A stretch of DNA of 64,000 nucleotides from Ignelater luminosus (Eukaryota; Arthropoda; Insecta; Coleoptera; Elateridae): contig VTPC01089559.1 of the NCBI GenBank assembly GCA_011009095.1, forward strand, positions 457,531 through 521,530. Reading direction: 5' to 3'. Shown piece by piece: positions 11,130 to 25,996 of the stretch. Within the stretch, counting starts at the first letter, position 1; the number at the start of each line of letters is the position of its first letter. Both the position numbers and the translations under genes were made by a program. Below the pieces are notes generated by a model, which had not been told where the DNA came from, made no database searches, and saw only the letters and a list, made by a program, of their open reading frames with translations.

Positions 11130-14100
11130 ACGCTTTTTAGCAATGTAGCATTCGAATATAATGCTACTTCTTTTATTAATTCACGTTTTACTCTCTATCC
11201 AACTGTGCTATCACTTTGCTGTTTGGAACACTTAGAAATTTTTTATATTAGAATAATTATCTGTGTATTCAACAACTTGCAGTTCTAGAGTTCATATGCA
11301 GATTCATATGAAGTGTGAAAAGTACTTACGTTACATATAAATTATGTGTTGAAAGACTGAGACAATAATGAATTTCAGGCGTCGCGTCAGCTTGGATTTT
11401 GAGAAACTTCTAAGTAATTATACTCTTTGTTCTTACAGAAATATGATATTGACAAGAACTCTTCAATTTTAAATTTTTAATATCTAATTGTATTACATAC
11501 TATTTTAGAATTGTTAATAGCTCTTGGTTGAGGGTTACAAAAATTAAGCATAATAAATGGCTTTTTTATTAATCTCGTTATTATGTAAAAGAATAAACCA
11601 GAAATATCGTAAAATCAAGGAATAAAGTTGACAAGATAATCTTACTACTACAGAAAACAAAGAAAACAAGTGTTTTTCTCTTTTATTAGCCTTAGAATAT
11701 TATTCAGAATTTAAGCAAAGATATTGTTCAAATACTCTTGTGAGGAACTGTATAAAGCATGATATTAATAAATTGTTATTTGATTTTTATTTTTCCAATG
11801 TTTTTAACAGAGTTTATGCCAAAGATTATCTAATTCTGTTAAATAAAACAAATAGTATATTTTATTAATGTCAATCAAGAATTAGCTAAAAATATTGCGA
11901 CAAATAACATCCCGTCAAAGTGATAGTAGCCAGAATCATGATTCAACAAAAGTTCAACGAGTTCAACGACAACTTTGTCTAGTGGCGCTCTCTATACCCA
12001 AACTTTTTACTAAATTTAAATTGTTAGCAGCTCACTGTAAATTCTTTACCGACTTTTTATGTAAATGCTCTGTTACATTCCAGAGGCCGTTAGTCCAGAT
12101 TTCTTCCAGGCAAAAAAATATTGCGAATTTCGTTTCAAATACAACACCAATTCCAATTACATCTATCTACAATTCCTACTATTTACACCTATTTATATCT
12201 TTGTAATATTTACGTTTGTTTTTTTTAATTAAAACTATTATTAAATTTAGACGCAAGATTTATTTTCTTATCACTTGTCTTGTATTATTTATTTATAATA
12301 CTGTTTATGTATCTCTCGTATTTTTAAATACAGTAATGAGCTTTGTTTTTTAAATCATTTGTAACTTAATTATTAAGCAATTTCCTGTTTGGTATCATCT
12401 ATGTCACCAGCAAATGTGAGATTTGTTCTTATGCTCTAAAATTCCTAGAAAACTACTGGGATTCTGGCGACTATTATATGCAACACCCAAAGGGTAATAA
12501 AATGATAGATAAAAATTAACAAATACTTTGTATAGTTCTGTCAGCTAAATGATAAACAAATGATTAGAATTCATAAAATTATCAATTAGATATCAACAAA
12601 GAAATAAAAATACTATTCTTAATATGTAGGTCCTAACTCGTTGAAATTTTTCATTTTTCTTGAAAAGAAAAGATGTAAGTATACCTACATATCAAATGCA
12701 AAAGAATGAGTTTTTCAAATTAAGTTTCAGGAACATATTAATTAAAGGTAAAAACTACTCAGAAATAGAATTCTAATTATTTGGTTTCCAGAACAAGTAG
12801 TTGTGCTAAATTTCAAGTTGAATAGGTTGACGTTTTGACTTATAATGAGAAGAATATTTATTGGAGGCATACATAGATCAACGAAACAGCTATCTGTCTT
12901 TAAAAATGGCAAGGCCTGTTGTCTGTCAAAACACCAATAGTTATAACTTACGGCATACGAAACAAAATATAGCACTATTAATCTATTACGCTTTTAATGA
13001 GTTAATTTATAGTCTACTTCAGTATTTCATGTTGCATTTGTATATTATTTATCATGTGTTTTAAGGAATAGAGTTCTGGACATCACGTGCAAAGCAGCAC
13101 ACTCACAAGATATTGTATAATTCTTAGGGTTTGCTTTACTTCTACATAGCAGTTACAAAGATTTGCTGAAAATATGTTGAACCAAAATTTTGATATAGAG
13201 CTTTTCTTCAAAAACATTTTTTCCTAAATGTAATTACGAAAATGTGCCCAAATAATAATTTATTGGTTTTTTGCATTTCAACATGTGTTACTGGAATAAA
13301 ACACCGATTCTTTTTTCTTAGTCAAAACATTCACAGCCCTTGAAATTTCAAATATTTAAAAACACAAAGCCTGCACTAAGAAAAAAGACTAATCGTATTT
13401 CTATTTTCCTTCTCTCAGTATTCAACCTTTTTTTTATTGACACGTATAAATTAAATGGTTTATTAAAATCAAAAATGATTTTTAATTTAACTCTTCCTAT
13501 GATTCTGTTGATACTGATAGGAGCTGATTAGCATCAGTTCTTTATACAGGGTGCTCTAAATTCAACTTTCAACACTAGTAGGTATCTGGAGAATTACAAA
13601 TGTTATGGAATTTGGTGCTTACTAATATGACGAATAGAAAGCCAAGAAATCTATTACAGTTTCCAAAATTTCAAAATCTCTGCTTTTCCTTATTTAGTCG
13701 CTTATCTTTTGAAATACCGAAAAACGAGTTGCAAATACTCGGACAATTCTTACTTGACTTTAGACAGAAGTTTACAAATTTCTCATATGATTTCTTTTTG
13801 AATTCTCCTTAATACGAATCTGGATTTTTCTTACATTTTGATTGATGACTCTAGACATCATAATATAGTATCACGCGTTATTATTTCCAGACTTTCGGTT
13901 TTCATAATTTTATTTTTAAAATATTGCAATCTAAATTTATCAAAATACGGTCCTGATTTTCATAGTTACCAATATTTTTTAATGAATATTCATAAAATAA
14001 CAACTTTAAGTTTATTCATTTATTACTTCAAAACAAGAGAATGAACTTAAGGAATGATAAGGCAAACCCTAGAACTGGAATGTTTATGCTGTTTTTGCCT

Positions 14101-15140
14101 TTGAATAATGTATCATGAAGGTAAACATTTTTCATTGTTTCCACAAACAAATCTAAATTAACAAACAAACAAATACACACCTAATTATTTATTTATTTTA
14201 GTAATCTGCCATAGATTATCCCAAATTAATTGAAAGTTGATTTTCATGCTTATATCAGGGCAAGAAAGGTTTTCAAGAATTTGTTGTGACGAAAACCTGC
14301 ATATAGTTAGCTATAAAAAAAAACTACTATTTGTATTATAGCGTAAAAGAATATCAGTATTTCAGCCCGGGCGCGTGGTATTCAGTAAAATCGCCCCATA
14401 GAAGTTTATTAGAAAATGAGATATTTCGTAAATTTATCAAATACTTTTCCGGGCGATCTTTGCGTTTAAAGAATATTCTCTTGTTAGTTAAATTTAGACA
14501 AATCAATACATAATATGAAATATTTGCCGTTGACCGAAATCTGTTAAAATTTAACAGAATTAGAAATGGGTATTTAACAAAAAACAATACAGACACGTAC
14601 TAAAACAAAACAAATGAAATCCAATCAAAATAATGCAATCATTGTATCAATGTTTACAAATTAAAAAAAATCATTATGATTTTAAAAACACAAATGTCAC
14701 AAAAATTTGAGGCAAAAGAAAAAATCAAAAGTTTTTGTGCTACAAGGATATTTCTAAAACAAACGCTAACGGCTATATAGTTTAGCAAAAGGACCACGGA
14801 AAAATACAAGTTTTATTTGAAATTTAGTTTAATGAATATGTAACTAACTCATGTTACGCCGTTTTTGGCAAAATCTAAATGTATGACTGTGGTATGGCTT
14901 ACACAAATTAAATACTTAAAAATGTATCAATTAGAGAATGTTGTGTGAATCATCAAAATCGACGCGAATATATATGTCGTTATAGGCGTATGACAAACAA
15001 AACAAGGCAGAAGAGCGAATTGCAAACACGTGTGCAAACATACGAATGTCAGTGTAATGCGTAGCACACACCGATTTGCGAAATGAACTCGACCAAGTGT
15101 GGCAGGGAGTGAGACCTCAGGAAACCGTTTTTGATGCCCT
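11130..15140. other. AT-rich intergenic sequence, no gene seen
   Basis: About 4 kb with only short frames lacking any domain signature on either strand. A lone repeat end (tatacagggtgctctaaattc) lies at 13545. A CG-richer bit lies at about 15000-15110. Confidence 0.4.
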
Positions 15141-15519
15141 TAACTCTCTAAACATTTAGAAAACTCAAAGAGCAAAAAAATATTGGTTTGCTAACTTTTC
15201 CTTCCCAACCCACTTGTATATTACATTTAAATCCATCAATATACTGTTTTTATTAATCTTTTCTACAGCTTTGTGCAATTTCTTTTCTTCATGAGTAGGT
15301 GATACTAGACTTACTATACTGTAGATGGAAATTATCTATTGCACCCTCACGTTTGGTATCCTGTATTTATAGAACGAAGTGCCGTATTGTATTAACAACG
15401 TCTTCTAGCTTCAGGAAGGGTCCTGAACAAGTTAATTTCTTGTTTAGTTCATCTTTCATGCCCACACAACTCGCAAGCTGTGTCACTGTTTTTTCCATAC
15501 TGTAGAGATAAGAGATATC

Positions 15520-16110
15520 TTATCAAGTTGCAGTGATCAGTTCAAAGCTTTGTAATGGCTTGGATTTATCTCTTGCTGAGATTCTGTATTTTTTCCATTG
15601 TTTTCCTAAACGGTTCTTGAATACTGTAGAAACAATGCTGCCCTGCGAGTAACTCTTTCCTGACTGTTTTAGCTGCGCTGTGGTAGATGTACCAGTGAAT
15701 TCTCGGCCGTTCCTTGAAAAGCGAATCGACTCTTTTGTCTCGTTCAATGTACTAGTACCTTGTTGTTCATACAGTCTCTGACAATAGTTTATGTAAATTT
15801 AACCACTGATATGGCTTTCAGCGCAATCTGACTGTTTGACAGTTGTCTCAGTCATATTACGAAAACACTCAGTAATGGCTAGGAGCTCTACTTGAACCAT
15901 GAAGGCGCGGGTGTACCTACCTATACCTATTGGGTTTATATAACAGCGGCTTATGGTGCAAAAATCTGCAGGTTGCAACACTTGTGTATATCATTACAGA
16001 GATACACGTGATGGCCCGTTTGAATTTGATTAGCAAGGCTACTTCGGGGTATCTTTGGCTGGAAATCCCTGGACAGAGTATACTGCAAGCTCATGAGCCG
16101 TCAGTCTCAG
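15520..16110 (-). pseudogene. Decayed non-LTR retrotransposon fragment (RNase H region)
   Basis: Minus-strand frames show, in order, sequence resembling the RNase H end of a LINE. A YSVQGF stretch lies near 16085 where YTDGS is expected. Then comes INPIGIGRYTRAFMVQVELL followed by AITEC (family pattern: FQAEIxAIxxC), then a TVKQSDCAESHISG stretch (ICSDSQAAL pattern), then FSRNGREFTG (LARxGSxxFxGPEP pattern) and KQWKKYRISARDKSKPL (WxxxxGxRQSKxxI pattern). The pieces are in different frames with stops between, so it is dead. Individual matches are weak, but their order fits. The reverse transcriptase part is not seen nearby. Confidence 0.45.
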
Positions 16111-19100
16111 TTGTGATGGAGAGGCAAATATGTCATTACATATGCAGGTACGCTCGCGAGGCAACAAAATGACAACAAGTTCGTCCATACACCGTAAGCT
16201 TACTCAAGTGAGGCGTCTTTTAAGTTTACCTAAAGTCAGAAAGTCGATAGCAACACACTACAATGAGAAGAGTTGCTCGCCAATTCGCAGACGTGTAATG
16301 TAACACGCCTTGCAAACCAAGTCTTTATACTATTCAGCTTAGGAATGTACTTTCAAGTATTGTATTTGTGATATGATGATAGAGGTTGCTCAGACCTGCC
16401 AACCATAGCACTAACTGTTCTTGGATTTATGGAAATTTTATTTCTTACGCCTGTGTCTATTAGACATCGTCCCCAGCTTCTTTTCTGCTACTAGAATTGC
16501 CTGTATTCTATATCATCATATAATTATTGTCCTTATAACTGTCCCACTTCTGCCTTCTATTGATATTATCACCAATTATTAGGTTTTGACTGATTTTATC
16601 CTATCTGCCTGCATTAACGCCAGACAATCACCATTTATCTGGCTTAAGATTTGCTTTCGAGAGCCATCTGTAGGATTTTTATCATAATTTTCATTCTTTG
16701 GGCAGTTGCTAATTTTTTTTAGACTCCACTATCAAGTGCAGAAGTGAGAGAGAAGTGGGAGATTGTTTTTACCATTGTCATGGAGGTGCATATGCTTATT
16801 TTTAAATTTGCGTTTCCAGATAGATGTAGCATAAACATTAACTTTGCAAGTATATGATTGTTTTGTTTTCAGTTAGTGTTATATTTATAGTGACAGAAAC
16901 AGTTTTGTTTTATCTTGGCATTTGTTTTTTAAAGCATTTTTGACAATTTCTCTTTTTCCTTCTAAATTCTTTGCTACTTTCTTGTGCTGGCATAAAAGTA
17001 TCTAGAAATGCTAACTTTGCTCTACTATTACTGATATCACTATAAGTCTCTTTGATGGTTTATCATTTCCTTTTTCTAGCATGCACGATGTTCTTCTGTA
17101 TTTAGAGAATTATACACTTCAAAAATATCTTTTGGATTCTGGGATATATTTTGTGTGAGATATATTATTCAAAAATGCAGCAAACGGCCAATATTCTTTT
17201 TTGGTCTTATGAATGAATATTTTCGATTACTATTGTTAGTTCAATACTCCAGGCTTAGATGATCCTAAGAAAAAGAAAGATACTTTTGGTTTAAGAAGGA
17301 AAAGGGAGAGTTTACAATATGTCTGCGAAAGTAAACACAGTTAGTCAATCCTGATGGTGATGGCAAGGTTGACAGGAATGATTGTTGCCCATGTGTGGTT
17401 TAACTCTTTACAATGAATTTCTCCGTCTTACCTTATCTTTATAGTAAAGTTATGGTGCTTGGTCCTCCTTTCTCTTCTACTTTCCCTTACAATAGTAGGT
17501 ATACAGATGTTTCAGATTGTGAGTCGCGACCCCAAAGGTCATTGTTGATGTTAAATATTATAGCCCAGAAGGTATTGGTTTCAGGCGTTTTGATAGAGCT
17601 CTTTGCAAATTTAAAGAAAAACAATTTTCTTCTGTATCTTCAGTCCCAAAGAATTCTGCATAACTTTTCTTTAGCACATTTCTTGAAACCTTGCAGTGTT
17701 ATTCGTAAACTATAACATTTGGACATCTTTGTTTTATTTTTAACCTTGCAAAATTCCGGGAGTAAATCAACTTTGGACTTTGATTTACAGCTGTTGGTGT
17801 CCTCTATACTTTTTTGCTCAGTAATCTTTGGTGAGGATATTTTTTAGTATGGTATCAGAAACGATATTTACATATCTACGGTTAATTATAAAGATATTAT
17901 ATTAACTCTTGTCAGGGCACATTTTGAATACCATTGACGTCAGACGGAGAGAGAGAGATGAACTGCAAGCCGAATTTTGTACAATCTGCAACTTTTATCA
18001 GCAGTACACAATGTATTTTCCCGTCGTATATTTCTTAAATGATAGACAGCATGAACGTGAACCGAATTTGGAATATTATAATAATAGAGCTCATCTCTCT
18101 TCTGCTGTTTTGTATAAACACAAAAGTTAATTAGCGTAATCCAGTTTAGGTTTTCCGTTAGCAAGTACGGATTGCTTGTGTTCAAAAGCAGTCAGCAAGG
18201 AGTAGTACTGGTATCATAGATTTCCTGAGCTATCGGCAGCAAACATCATCAATTTCCGTAAACGCAAAGGAAGCACTTTTAAGAACGTTTTCTTTACGCA
18301 GCGCGTAATCATGATTATTGTTCCTACAAACAAGCATCACAGTAGTAGATTGAGATAAGAGATTAATAAATACTGATAATTGGCAGGAAGGATTGGTGTA
18401 TTGCAGAAATGATACATACTCCTATCATGGTCTTATCACCTAGGAAGATCTCATCACAACATGGTATGGGAGATATAAAAGTGATCTAAAATTTCCGTTT
18501 TTTTCTTTTACTATTGCTATGTTTTACTCAAGGAAAATTTTTATTTACTCTTTACTATTTTTGTTTAATTATCTTATATCTTATCTTTTCTCTATTATTT
18601 TTAATTAAATCAAAAAAATTGATGGAAAGTGATCAGCTACACTTATTGTACTAATTGTTTTTGCTGTTTTATAATATAATTTATATGTACAGCAGTAGAT
18701 ATTTTGAATAATAATAACAATCACTTTTATTTCTGTCGGAGTGTCAGCCAATGGCTGTTATTATTTCCATCAGATAAATTAGAATTCATTGAATAATACA
18801 CAATGAGAATACTGTAGTACAGTAAATTAAAAATATCTCATTATCAACAGAATGATGATGCAATGTTACTAAAAATGCTAAAATTGCTTTTATTTACTTA
18901 TCTAGCATTTTCTAATCAAGTTTCTATCAAAGGAACTAAATACGTAGATGAGTTTAGTGCAGCTAACATGTAAATTGGTTCTGTTCTGAAGTTAGCCACT
19001 ACTTCATTAATTGAAATTTATACTTTCTATACATCCTGTATATGTCTATACATACCAAGAACTGTAAAAATTCGGTGGAGATGATTTTGGAGAATGTAAA

Positions 19101-20030
19101 GAATTTCTGATGATTCTGACCTACACAATTTTCACTTGAAATATATTTTTTTATCTTAAATAATCAAAATTAGAAAGAGTTTTAAGTATAAACATTAAAT
19201 TTATTTAATTCCAAATGCAAATTAAATTTATTCCTGTGTTGCATTAAAAGCTGACTACGGCCTGTTTTAAATTTAATTATTTTTTAACATCTTTTTTGCA
19301 TTTTTAATTAATGCTAAAAGAGAATTAATTAAAATTGTTGTAAGTACCATCTTGCAGTTACAATATGCTACATGGTAAATTTCATAGCTTACTTAACAAT
19401 CTCATTTAAATTAAAGTTACAAGTTAGGATAGTAAAAAAATGTTATTATTGTTGGCAGTAATTTCCACAAAAAACAGAATAAAAGCTTTAATGTTGGCTT
19501 TCAGGTTAAGTTTTATCGTCTACATCGGTGATACCTCCTGCGTTGTATACCGATATTAGTACGTATTTACACAATTACTAATTTAGTATGTTGCCATCTA
19601 ATTATTACAACTGCAGTTGTTAAAGTATTCCTAATTACAACTTTCTCCAAAACCATTATCTATTATTATATTTATCGTAAATTAAAAGATATCCGTCGTA
19701 AATTTATTTTCAAAATGAACAAATTTGGTTGTGCTTTTATATTAATACCTACATATTGTCCTATGTACAATTGTCTACCATCAAAAAAGATAGATAAGGA
19801 AAGATAGAGAAAATACATAATAATGTATCGGAAAAACAGTAAGGCAAGGGAAAGGGATGCATATACACCCCAAAATTCTCTTTTAAAAAGAATCTTTTCG
19901 TTATGATTAATGTGAATATGTGTACATTACGGAAAATCACATTAATGAGTGTAATCAGTGTACTTCATTTACATAAATTATAAAAATTTCAAAATAAAAA
20001 AAATGTTTGAATAGGTACACCTTCCGGTTT
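16111..20030. other. AT-rich intergenic sequence, no gene seen
   Basis: Several frames of 70-100 codons (for example 17413-17715 plus) have no recognisable domain, low-complexity composition and no matching frame continuity. I see nothing to support a gene. Confidence 0.4.
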
Positions 20031-20034
20031 ATTT

Positions 20035-20280
20035 CGTCTGGGCATCTTCGTCGAAGTGCAAGATTCGAGTGTTCTGTACGACTGCGCATTGTCACGGGTG
20101 CGAACAGTATCGTTGCGTGTACGTGAGATTCGCCTCTTTGTATTTTACTATGAATTTATTATCAACATTTTATAGTATAGGTGTGTTAATCTATCTATGA
20201 AGATTTAAGCCACATGGACATATGGTTCTAACAGCTAATAGGAGACTGATGTTGGTGTAATCTTCCGTAGTATAGGTAAG
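20035..20280 (+). promoter_or_regulatory. CpG-rich patch with a downstream 5' splice-site-like sequence
   Basis: The patch at 20035-20130 (cttcgtcgaagtgcaag, cgactgcgcattgtcacgg, cgttgcgtgtacgtgag) is rich in CG against a very AT-rich background. About 145 bases later a donor-like tatag|gtaagattt occurs (GT at 20276). This could be a first, non-coding exon and promoter of a plus-strand transcript whose later exons are far downstream. Only composition and one splice word support it. Confidence 0.25.
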
Positions 20281-23200
20281 ATTTCTGACAACCAAAATGT
20301 ATGTATGTGGTATTATGGTGTCCTTCGCTTATAACACTATCATAACATCAATATTTAGACTATTTTAAGGATTTTTGCCGTAGTGTGTGTAGTGATAATT
20401 TTATATGGATAAGTAAACAAATAAATTCGTGGCCGTAAAAACGAAACAGATATTAATAAACCAAGAATATTCGACATTACATTTAGCCATACTATACTAG
20501 CTACACTCGCACCTACCGTCGGCCAAAGCAGAGTAGGTTATAAGTGTATACCTCGTTTCATATACAGTTGCTATAATAATTTTTCTCTCACAACAAACAT
20601 TAATTTAACCCCATAATTATTTCCATTAATATATTTTTGGTAATAAGTTTATTGTAAATTAACTAAAATGAAGTGTGGTTCTTGCAGTGTAATAATGCGT
20701 TGAAGCTCGTGAAATAAGGAGCAAGCAGTTACATAGTTAATCATGCATTTAAGATAAAACGAGGTCATACACCTAGTACACACAAAAATAATAACAAAAC
20801 GAAATAAATAAATAAATTTGTCAAATAACTGAACAGGTCTCAGGAAATTTCCGTATAATCGAATAAATTTCTTTTTCTATTGGCCACGCCTTTAGAATTT
20901 TTGATTCCGCTGCAACAGTCGCGTACCTACTTTTCAAAAACCAAGAAAATAAAATGTGCAAGCATTAACGAGTGACGTATTCTTTTAAAAACAATAATTT
21001 ATATATTTTATTATAACATAATAGTGATGAATCAATTTGGAATAATGTAGTAATGAACCATTAGAATGATTTCCACCTTTTATTTTATTCTGATTCATTG
21101 CAATAATTGTCTCTAATAATAATAACAATATTTTAAAATGCATATACACAATGAATGTTTTACTGTTTATATGACGTTTGTTTATGTAAACATTTGTTTA
21201 ATGGATATTGAAGTTCGGTGAAAGGAGTATTTAAGCCACATCACACAGGACTGTACAAAACTTGAAAATTATAATGAATCAATAAGTAGATACAATTTGC
21301 GTTACAATTATAGTAGATCAAATTAACAGTCATATTCATAGGCTTATTGAAAAAGAAAGCTAAAACTTAGAAGACAGTTAAAAAAAGATTTTAATTGTTT
21401 AAAATGCTAATAACGACCATTTAAAAAAGTGTGTTTGACCTTTACTTTGGGAAGTAATTGGCAGAATTATTCAGATTATTATATGTATGCTAATATATCT
21501 TTCTAAATTAATTTCCTTATGGCTTTTATCTATATCTATTTGTAGTGTTCCCATCTTCCTGTCTAATATTTAGACTTACTGTGACTCACTATGACTATTA
21601 AATGCACAATGTAATTATTTTTTCCTTACTGCTTTGTTTCTCCTGTTATTTGTATTTTGTACCTGCTGTAATTTTTACAGTCATTTGAATCACTATTACC
21701 ACAAGCAACAATAGAGATAACCATGCGATACGTTGTACGATTATCTAAAACAAAATCATTGACATTAAATTTTTAACAATTATTTACTGAAAGAAGGTTT
21801 ACCTTTTTGGCAATAATACCTGTTAGTTAAATATAGTTAACATACGTGTTTTCTCAATCTTAGTATGCCCTTCCAATAATCAGCCCTATAGCTTATGGTG
21901 TTTTCATTGACTGATAATAATGATATTTTCAGACTGTAAAGTAACTGTCAAAAAAGACCAAATAACTTTTGCACAAAGTTTTTTTTTCAATTTCTTGCTT
22001 GTAGAGTAACCTTCCATTTATTGATTTCTTAATAAGTACCTTATCTCTTCATGCTTAAATTAATTCTTTAGAAATTTTCTTGAGTAAGTTTTTTTTTATT
22101 AACATTAATTCAAATGATTTCATAGTCTTTATTAGATATTTGTCCAAGTGATGTCAGAATTCAATTCTGTTAGGCACTTAATACTATACAATTGCAGTTT
22201 TGTAAGTAAAGTCACTTATTTGTCTAAAACATTCAAAAATTGTCTTTATACTACGCCCTGTTTATAATATTATTTTCTTGAATCATTTAGGTGTTATCCG
22301 TCTTTTATCGTCCAAGACACAACTGTTGAAATTATGCAATCTGAATTGCAATTTTTGTTCTAACATACAACTTCCAAGATGAAATATTCCTGCCCAGAAA
22401 CTACGATTTTAACTTCTTGTTTGAAGGGAAAATGTGTTTTAGACCGGTGGAATTAGATCGAAATCGACAAAATAAGCTAACGTGACATTAAACATTGAAA
22501 TCTAAAATATTTTGTGATATTTAGGAGTCGACTGTACACATTACCTTATTTTCCCCATGTAAAATTCTAGAATTATCACCGATCTACAACACACCTTCTT
22601 CTTGAACAAAAAGTTCAGTTAAAACATATGTTTTGGACTGTCTTCTAACAGCTGTTGTTTCATTTGAGATATCACGATATTTCAGACAGACTTTCTAAGT
22701 GGCAATAAACATTTTAAATTCTATTATACTAAACTCTTGTAATTCTTCTAAAGTGGATGCAGGTAGATCTGGATTTGTAGAATTTTGCAGGGATTTAGCA
22801 AAAGGATATGCACCATAACTATCGTTTATTGTAATTAGAAATGAAGTTTAAATTACAACCACTTGTAAGACCAAACGACCATGGCCTGAAGCGTAAGTAC
22901 ACTTACAAACAAACAATATCCAAGATTCTAAAACTTAAGTATTAACCCATAATTGTTTCATGGTGTTGAAAAAGTGAATCTCAATTTTAGTGAAATGGAC
23001 ATTGATTCCAACTGCAAAATCTTGAAATGAAATTTCTTAACGAAAACCAAGGATTTCTCTAGACTGGGTCAAATAAGTATTTTCTGTCTGAGTTCAAAGT
23101 TCATAATGCGAGTTAGATAATTTCTTCTTGTTTCAAGGTTTTTCAGTCATAACACGTGAACGGTAAGATATCTTGTTTTGCTGCCTACGGCGAATTTATG

Positions 23201-23900
23201 GTTTGAATCACAAGGAATAGCTTTGCTTGTCATATCAATTCAAAATACTTACTGATTGGATTTTAAGAATGATCTCAATATGCATTATGATGTTATTTGC
23301 AATGGGTAGGGCATCGGGCATCAAAATTGCGAATTTCATCGGCTTTAATTTTGACAATCAAGCTGACCGTTTTCAGGATACAGTCAGCAAAGAAATTTTG
23401 CAAATCATAAATTTTATAAATCTTCAGATTTGAAGATTTATAATCACCTTTGGCAACTTTACTCGTAGCTACTGTTTACCCTCTTTTCTCACCATTCTGA
23501 TACATTTTGGCGAGAAGGTTGATGATTTTTTCCAATACCATATGTCCAAAATTCGAGGCCCACTATTGGGATCTTGGAAACGGCAAAAGAATTTGTCAAA
23601 CTGGAATATATTGTCTATTTCTAAGATCAATCTATTGCTATATTTATTTCTTCAAAATCATTAGGTCTTTTAAGCCAAATATCGTTGAAACAAATATGAA
23701 CAATGGCTGGTATTTTTAATCAATAATATGAAAGAAATATCTCTGCGGTTGCGTTTTATTTCGTTATGTAGGTAGATCATGGGGATGGTTCTTTTTTTTA
23801 ATAGATTTTGAAAATTTAGAATAACTGGCTTTGAAAACCTTTTCAGGCTTCAAGTGCAAAAGCTACAAAGCGACAGTCCTATATAGAATTTGAATGAGAC
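20281..23900. other. AT-rich intergenic sequence, no gene seen
   Basis: No frame with a recognisable domain and no clear repeat boundaries. Confidence 0.4.
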
Positions 23901-23903
23901 CCC

Positions 23904-24196
23904 TATAGAGTGATTGCAATTGATTGAGGATGGTTTGAATTTCACGCCGAAGTTTTTCACATGCTAGGTTGGCTATAGTGTGTAAGCGTTCAGGGTCAGC
24001 TGGGAGCAGTGTTGTCAGATGTATGTTGTAAATGTGAAATTTTAATAAAAAAAAAATAAAATTAAATTAAAGTGCTAAATCTGCCAACACTGCCCCCCGG
24101 ATGACCCTAAACGGTTACACACTATAGCCAAACTACCACGTGAAAAACTTCGGCGCGAAGTTCAAATCATCCTCAATCAATTGCAATCACTCTGTA
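23904..24196. mobile_element. MITE family M, copy 1, about 120-bp inverted arms
   Basis: The left arm (from agagtgattgcaattgattg) and the right arm, reverse complemented, align over about 120 bases. They share gattgcaattgattgagga, cgccgaagtttttcac, ggctatagtgtgtaa, agggtca and gcagtgttg. The loop is A/T-rich. A shorter relative lies at 25997-26188. Flanking TA on both sides suggests insertion at TA. Non-coding. Confidence 0.75.
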
Positions 24197-24819
24197 CTTT
24201 CGGACATGTGATAAAACAAATGCCTCTGACAGTTAAGATGTTGCTATGATAATTGCCGCTGTGTAACTTATGTACATGCAACTGGCGCCACCGGATATGT
24301 CAGGTTATAGTTATTCTTTGACTTTTAGAGATTACTAACAAAGACGATTATCTGCATAAAAATTGTAGTACGCCTTCGTTAATCACGATACTAATCTTAT
24401 AAGTCATAACAGCAACGACTTTGTGAATAGACTTTTTCGTTTAGAAGAATCTTAATAAAACAAAAGAATAACGCTTTCAAAGAGTTCTATTTAAGACTTA
24501 CTTTATTGAATTAGGCTACAGTGCTAAACTATTTATAAAAAGTGCAGCCTAATCAAAATCTCATAAGTAGTTGGGCATTTATTAATCTTAAATAGAATTT
24601 TTGTTTTATTTCATTCCTCCTATCAAACAAACTTTTATTTTATAGAAATGCATTGATATTATGAGGTTAGTACTATGGCATATCACTGATAATCATTCTA
24701 GAAAAGCTATTCAGTACTATCAAAATCAAGTAGACATTGTAGTGAGAAAAAAAATACTTCGTAGTGAAATAAAAGCAGTTGCAATAAAAATAGTTATTTA
24801 TGCAACAAGTGAATAAAGT

Positions 24820-25245
24820 GTATCTTTTTTTCACGAGAAGGAAAGTTTGCCGCACGTAGGCGAGTGCGCAAATCCGCCAAGTGAAAAAAAGTAACTTTAC
24901 TCACGAATTGCATACAAAACTTTTTTCACGTTCGTAATAAAAATCAAGAACTACTTACTTCAATAACAGCTTTCACGACGCATCACATCGATGTATTCTA
25001 ATTTCTGACAAATGCCAGTGTGTATCATAACAACGGCAGCCTTCTATGTTTTGTGTTTAAATATTTTGCGTTAAAAAATGACACGTTACGATACTTTTTT
25101 TCACTCAAATGCGTGAAAAAATGAACCGTTATGGCACTTTTTTTCACACTTCTATCGCGATGAAACAAATGCATCCTTTATGAACGAAAATTAATGAAAA
25201 ATGTTGCATTTTTTTGAACGAACGTGAAAAAATTTTTATATTGCT
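24820..25245. repeat. Cluster of CTTTTTTTCAC words in both orientations
   Basis: TTTTTTCAC or its complement GTGAAAAAA occurs about seven times (near 24827, 24879, 24920, 25098, 25117, 25135 and 25227). Two examples extend to ttttttcacgttcg and cgaacgtgaaaaaat, 300 bases apart and inverted. It may be a worn foldback element or a cluster of short motifs. No ORF. Confidence 0.4.
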
Positions 25246-25996
25246 GTCGCTCTAGTTTTAACATATTCTAATTATTATTTTTAGAGCGATTATTCTTTAG
25301 AATAAATAATAATTGATGTTAATATTTATCTTAAATCACTGAAACCAGTCGATATTAACATCAATAAAATAAATTCATAAGGAAGTACCTACTGTAATTA
25401 TTTATTCGAACATTCATTACCTTATGCAAAAAAAATGGATCTACATCATCACTTGAATCATTTATTTCAGAAAGGACCTAACATTTTGACGTTTTCAAGA
25501 AAAACAACAAGAACTGTCATCACTATTGATGGCTTTCTGCACTATTAATGCATTATTTCACATTTAATTTTAAGTACTGATAGTTGCCTAACTTCAGTTC
25601 TTCCTGCACTAAATGATGAGTGAAAATATGTCGAACCGTGTTAAACTCAAAATGGCAAAATAAATTATTTAATTGTTTTCTAGATTTAAAGAAATCTAAA
25701 ACTTTTGTTTTTAATAAATATTTGGTAAACCCCGCATTATCTTGAAGAAACAAAAACAACAATAAATGATCTTCAGAATGCATAAATATTTCCAATAATT
25801 AGGGGGTTATTACTTATTACTATTAGTTTTCCAATCTTAAGTATTACTCCTATCATTTTTGATGATTAATTATATCTTTTGACATTAGATTTCTTGGCAT
25901 TACAAGACTAACAAATCAAATACAGCCAGTAACCAGCACATTTTAAAGAAAATTTAAATTATTAATTTATTGCAGAATCCATAGCACATTTGACAA

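Noticed and set aside
17413-17715. 100-codon plus frame
   Set aside because: Composition follows the AT-rich background and no family pattern is present.
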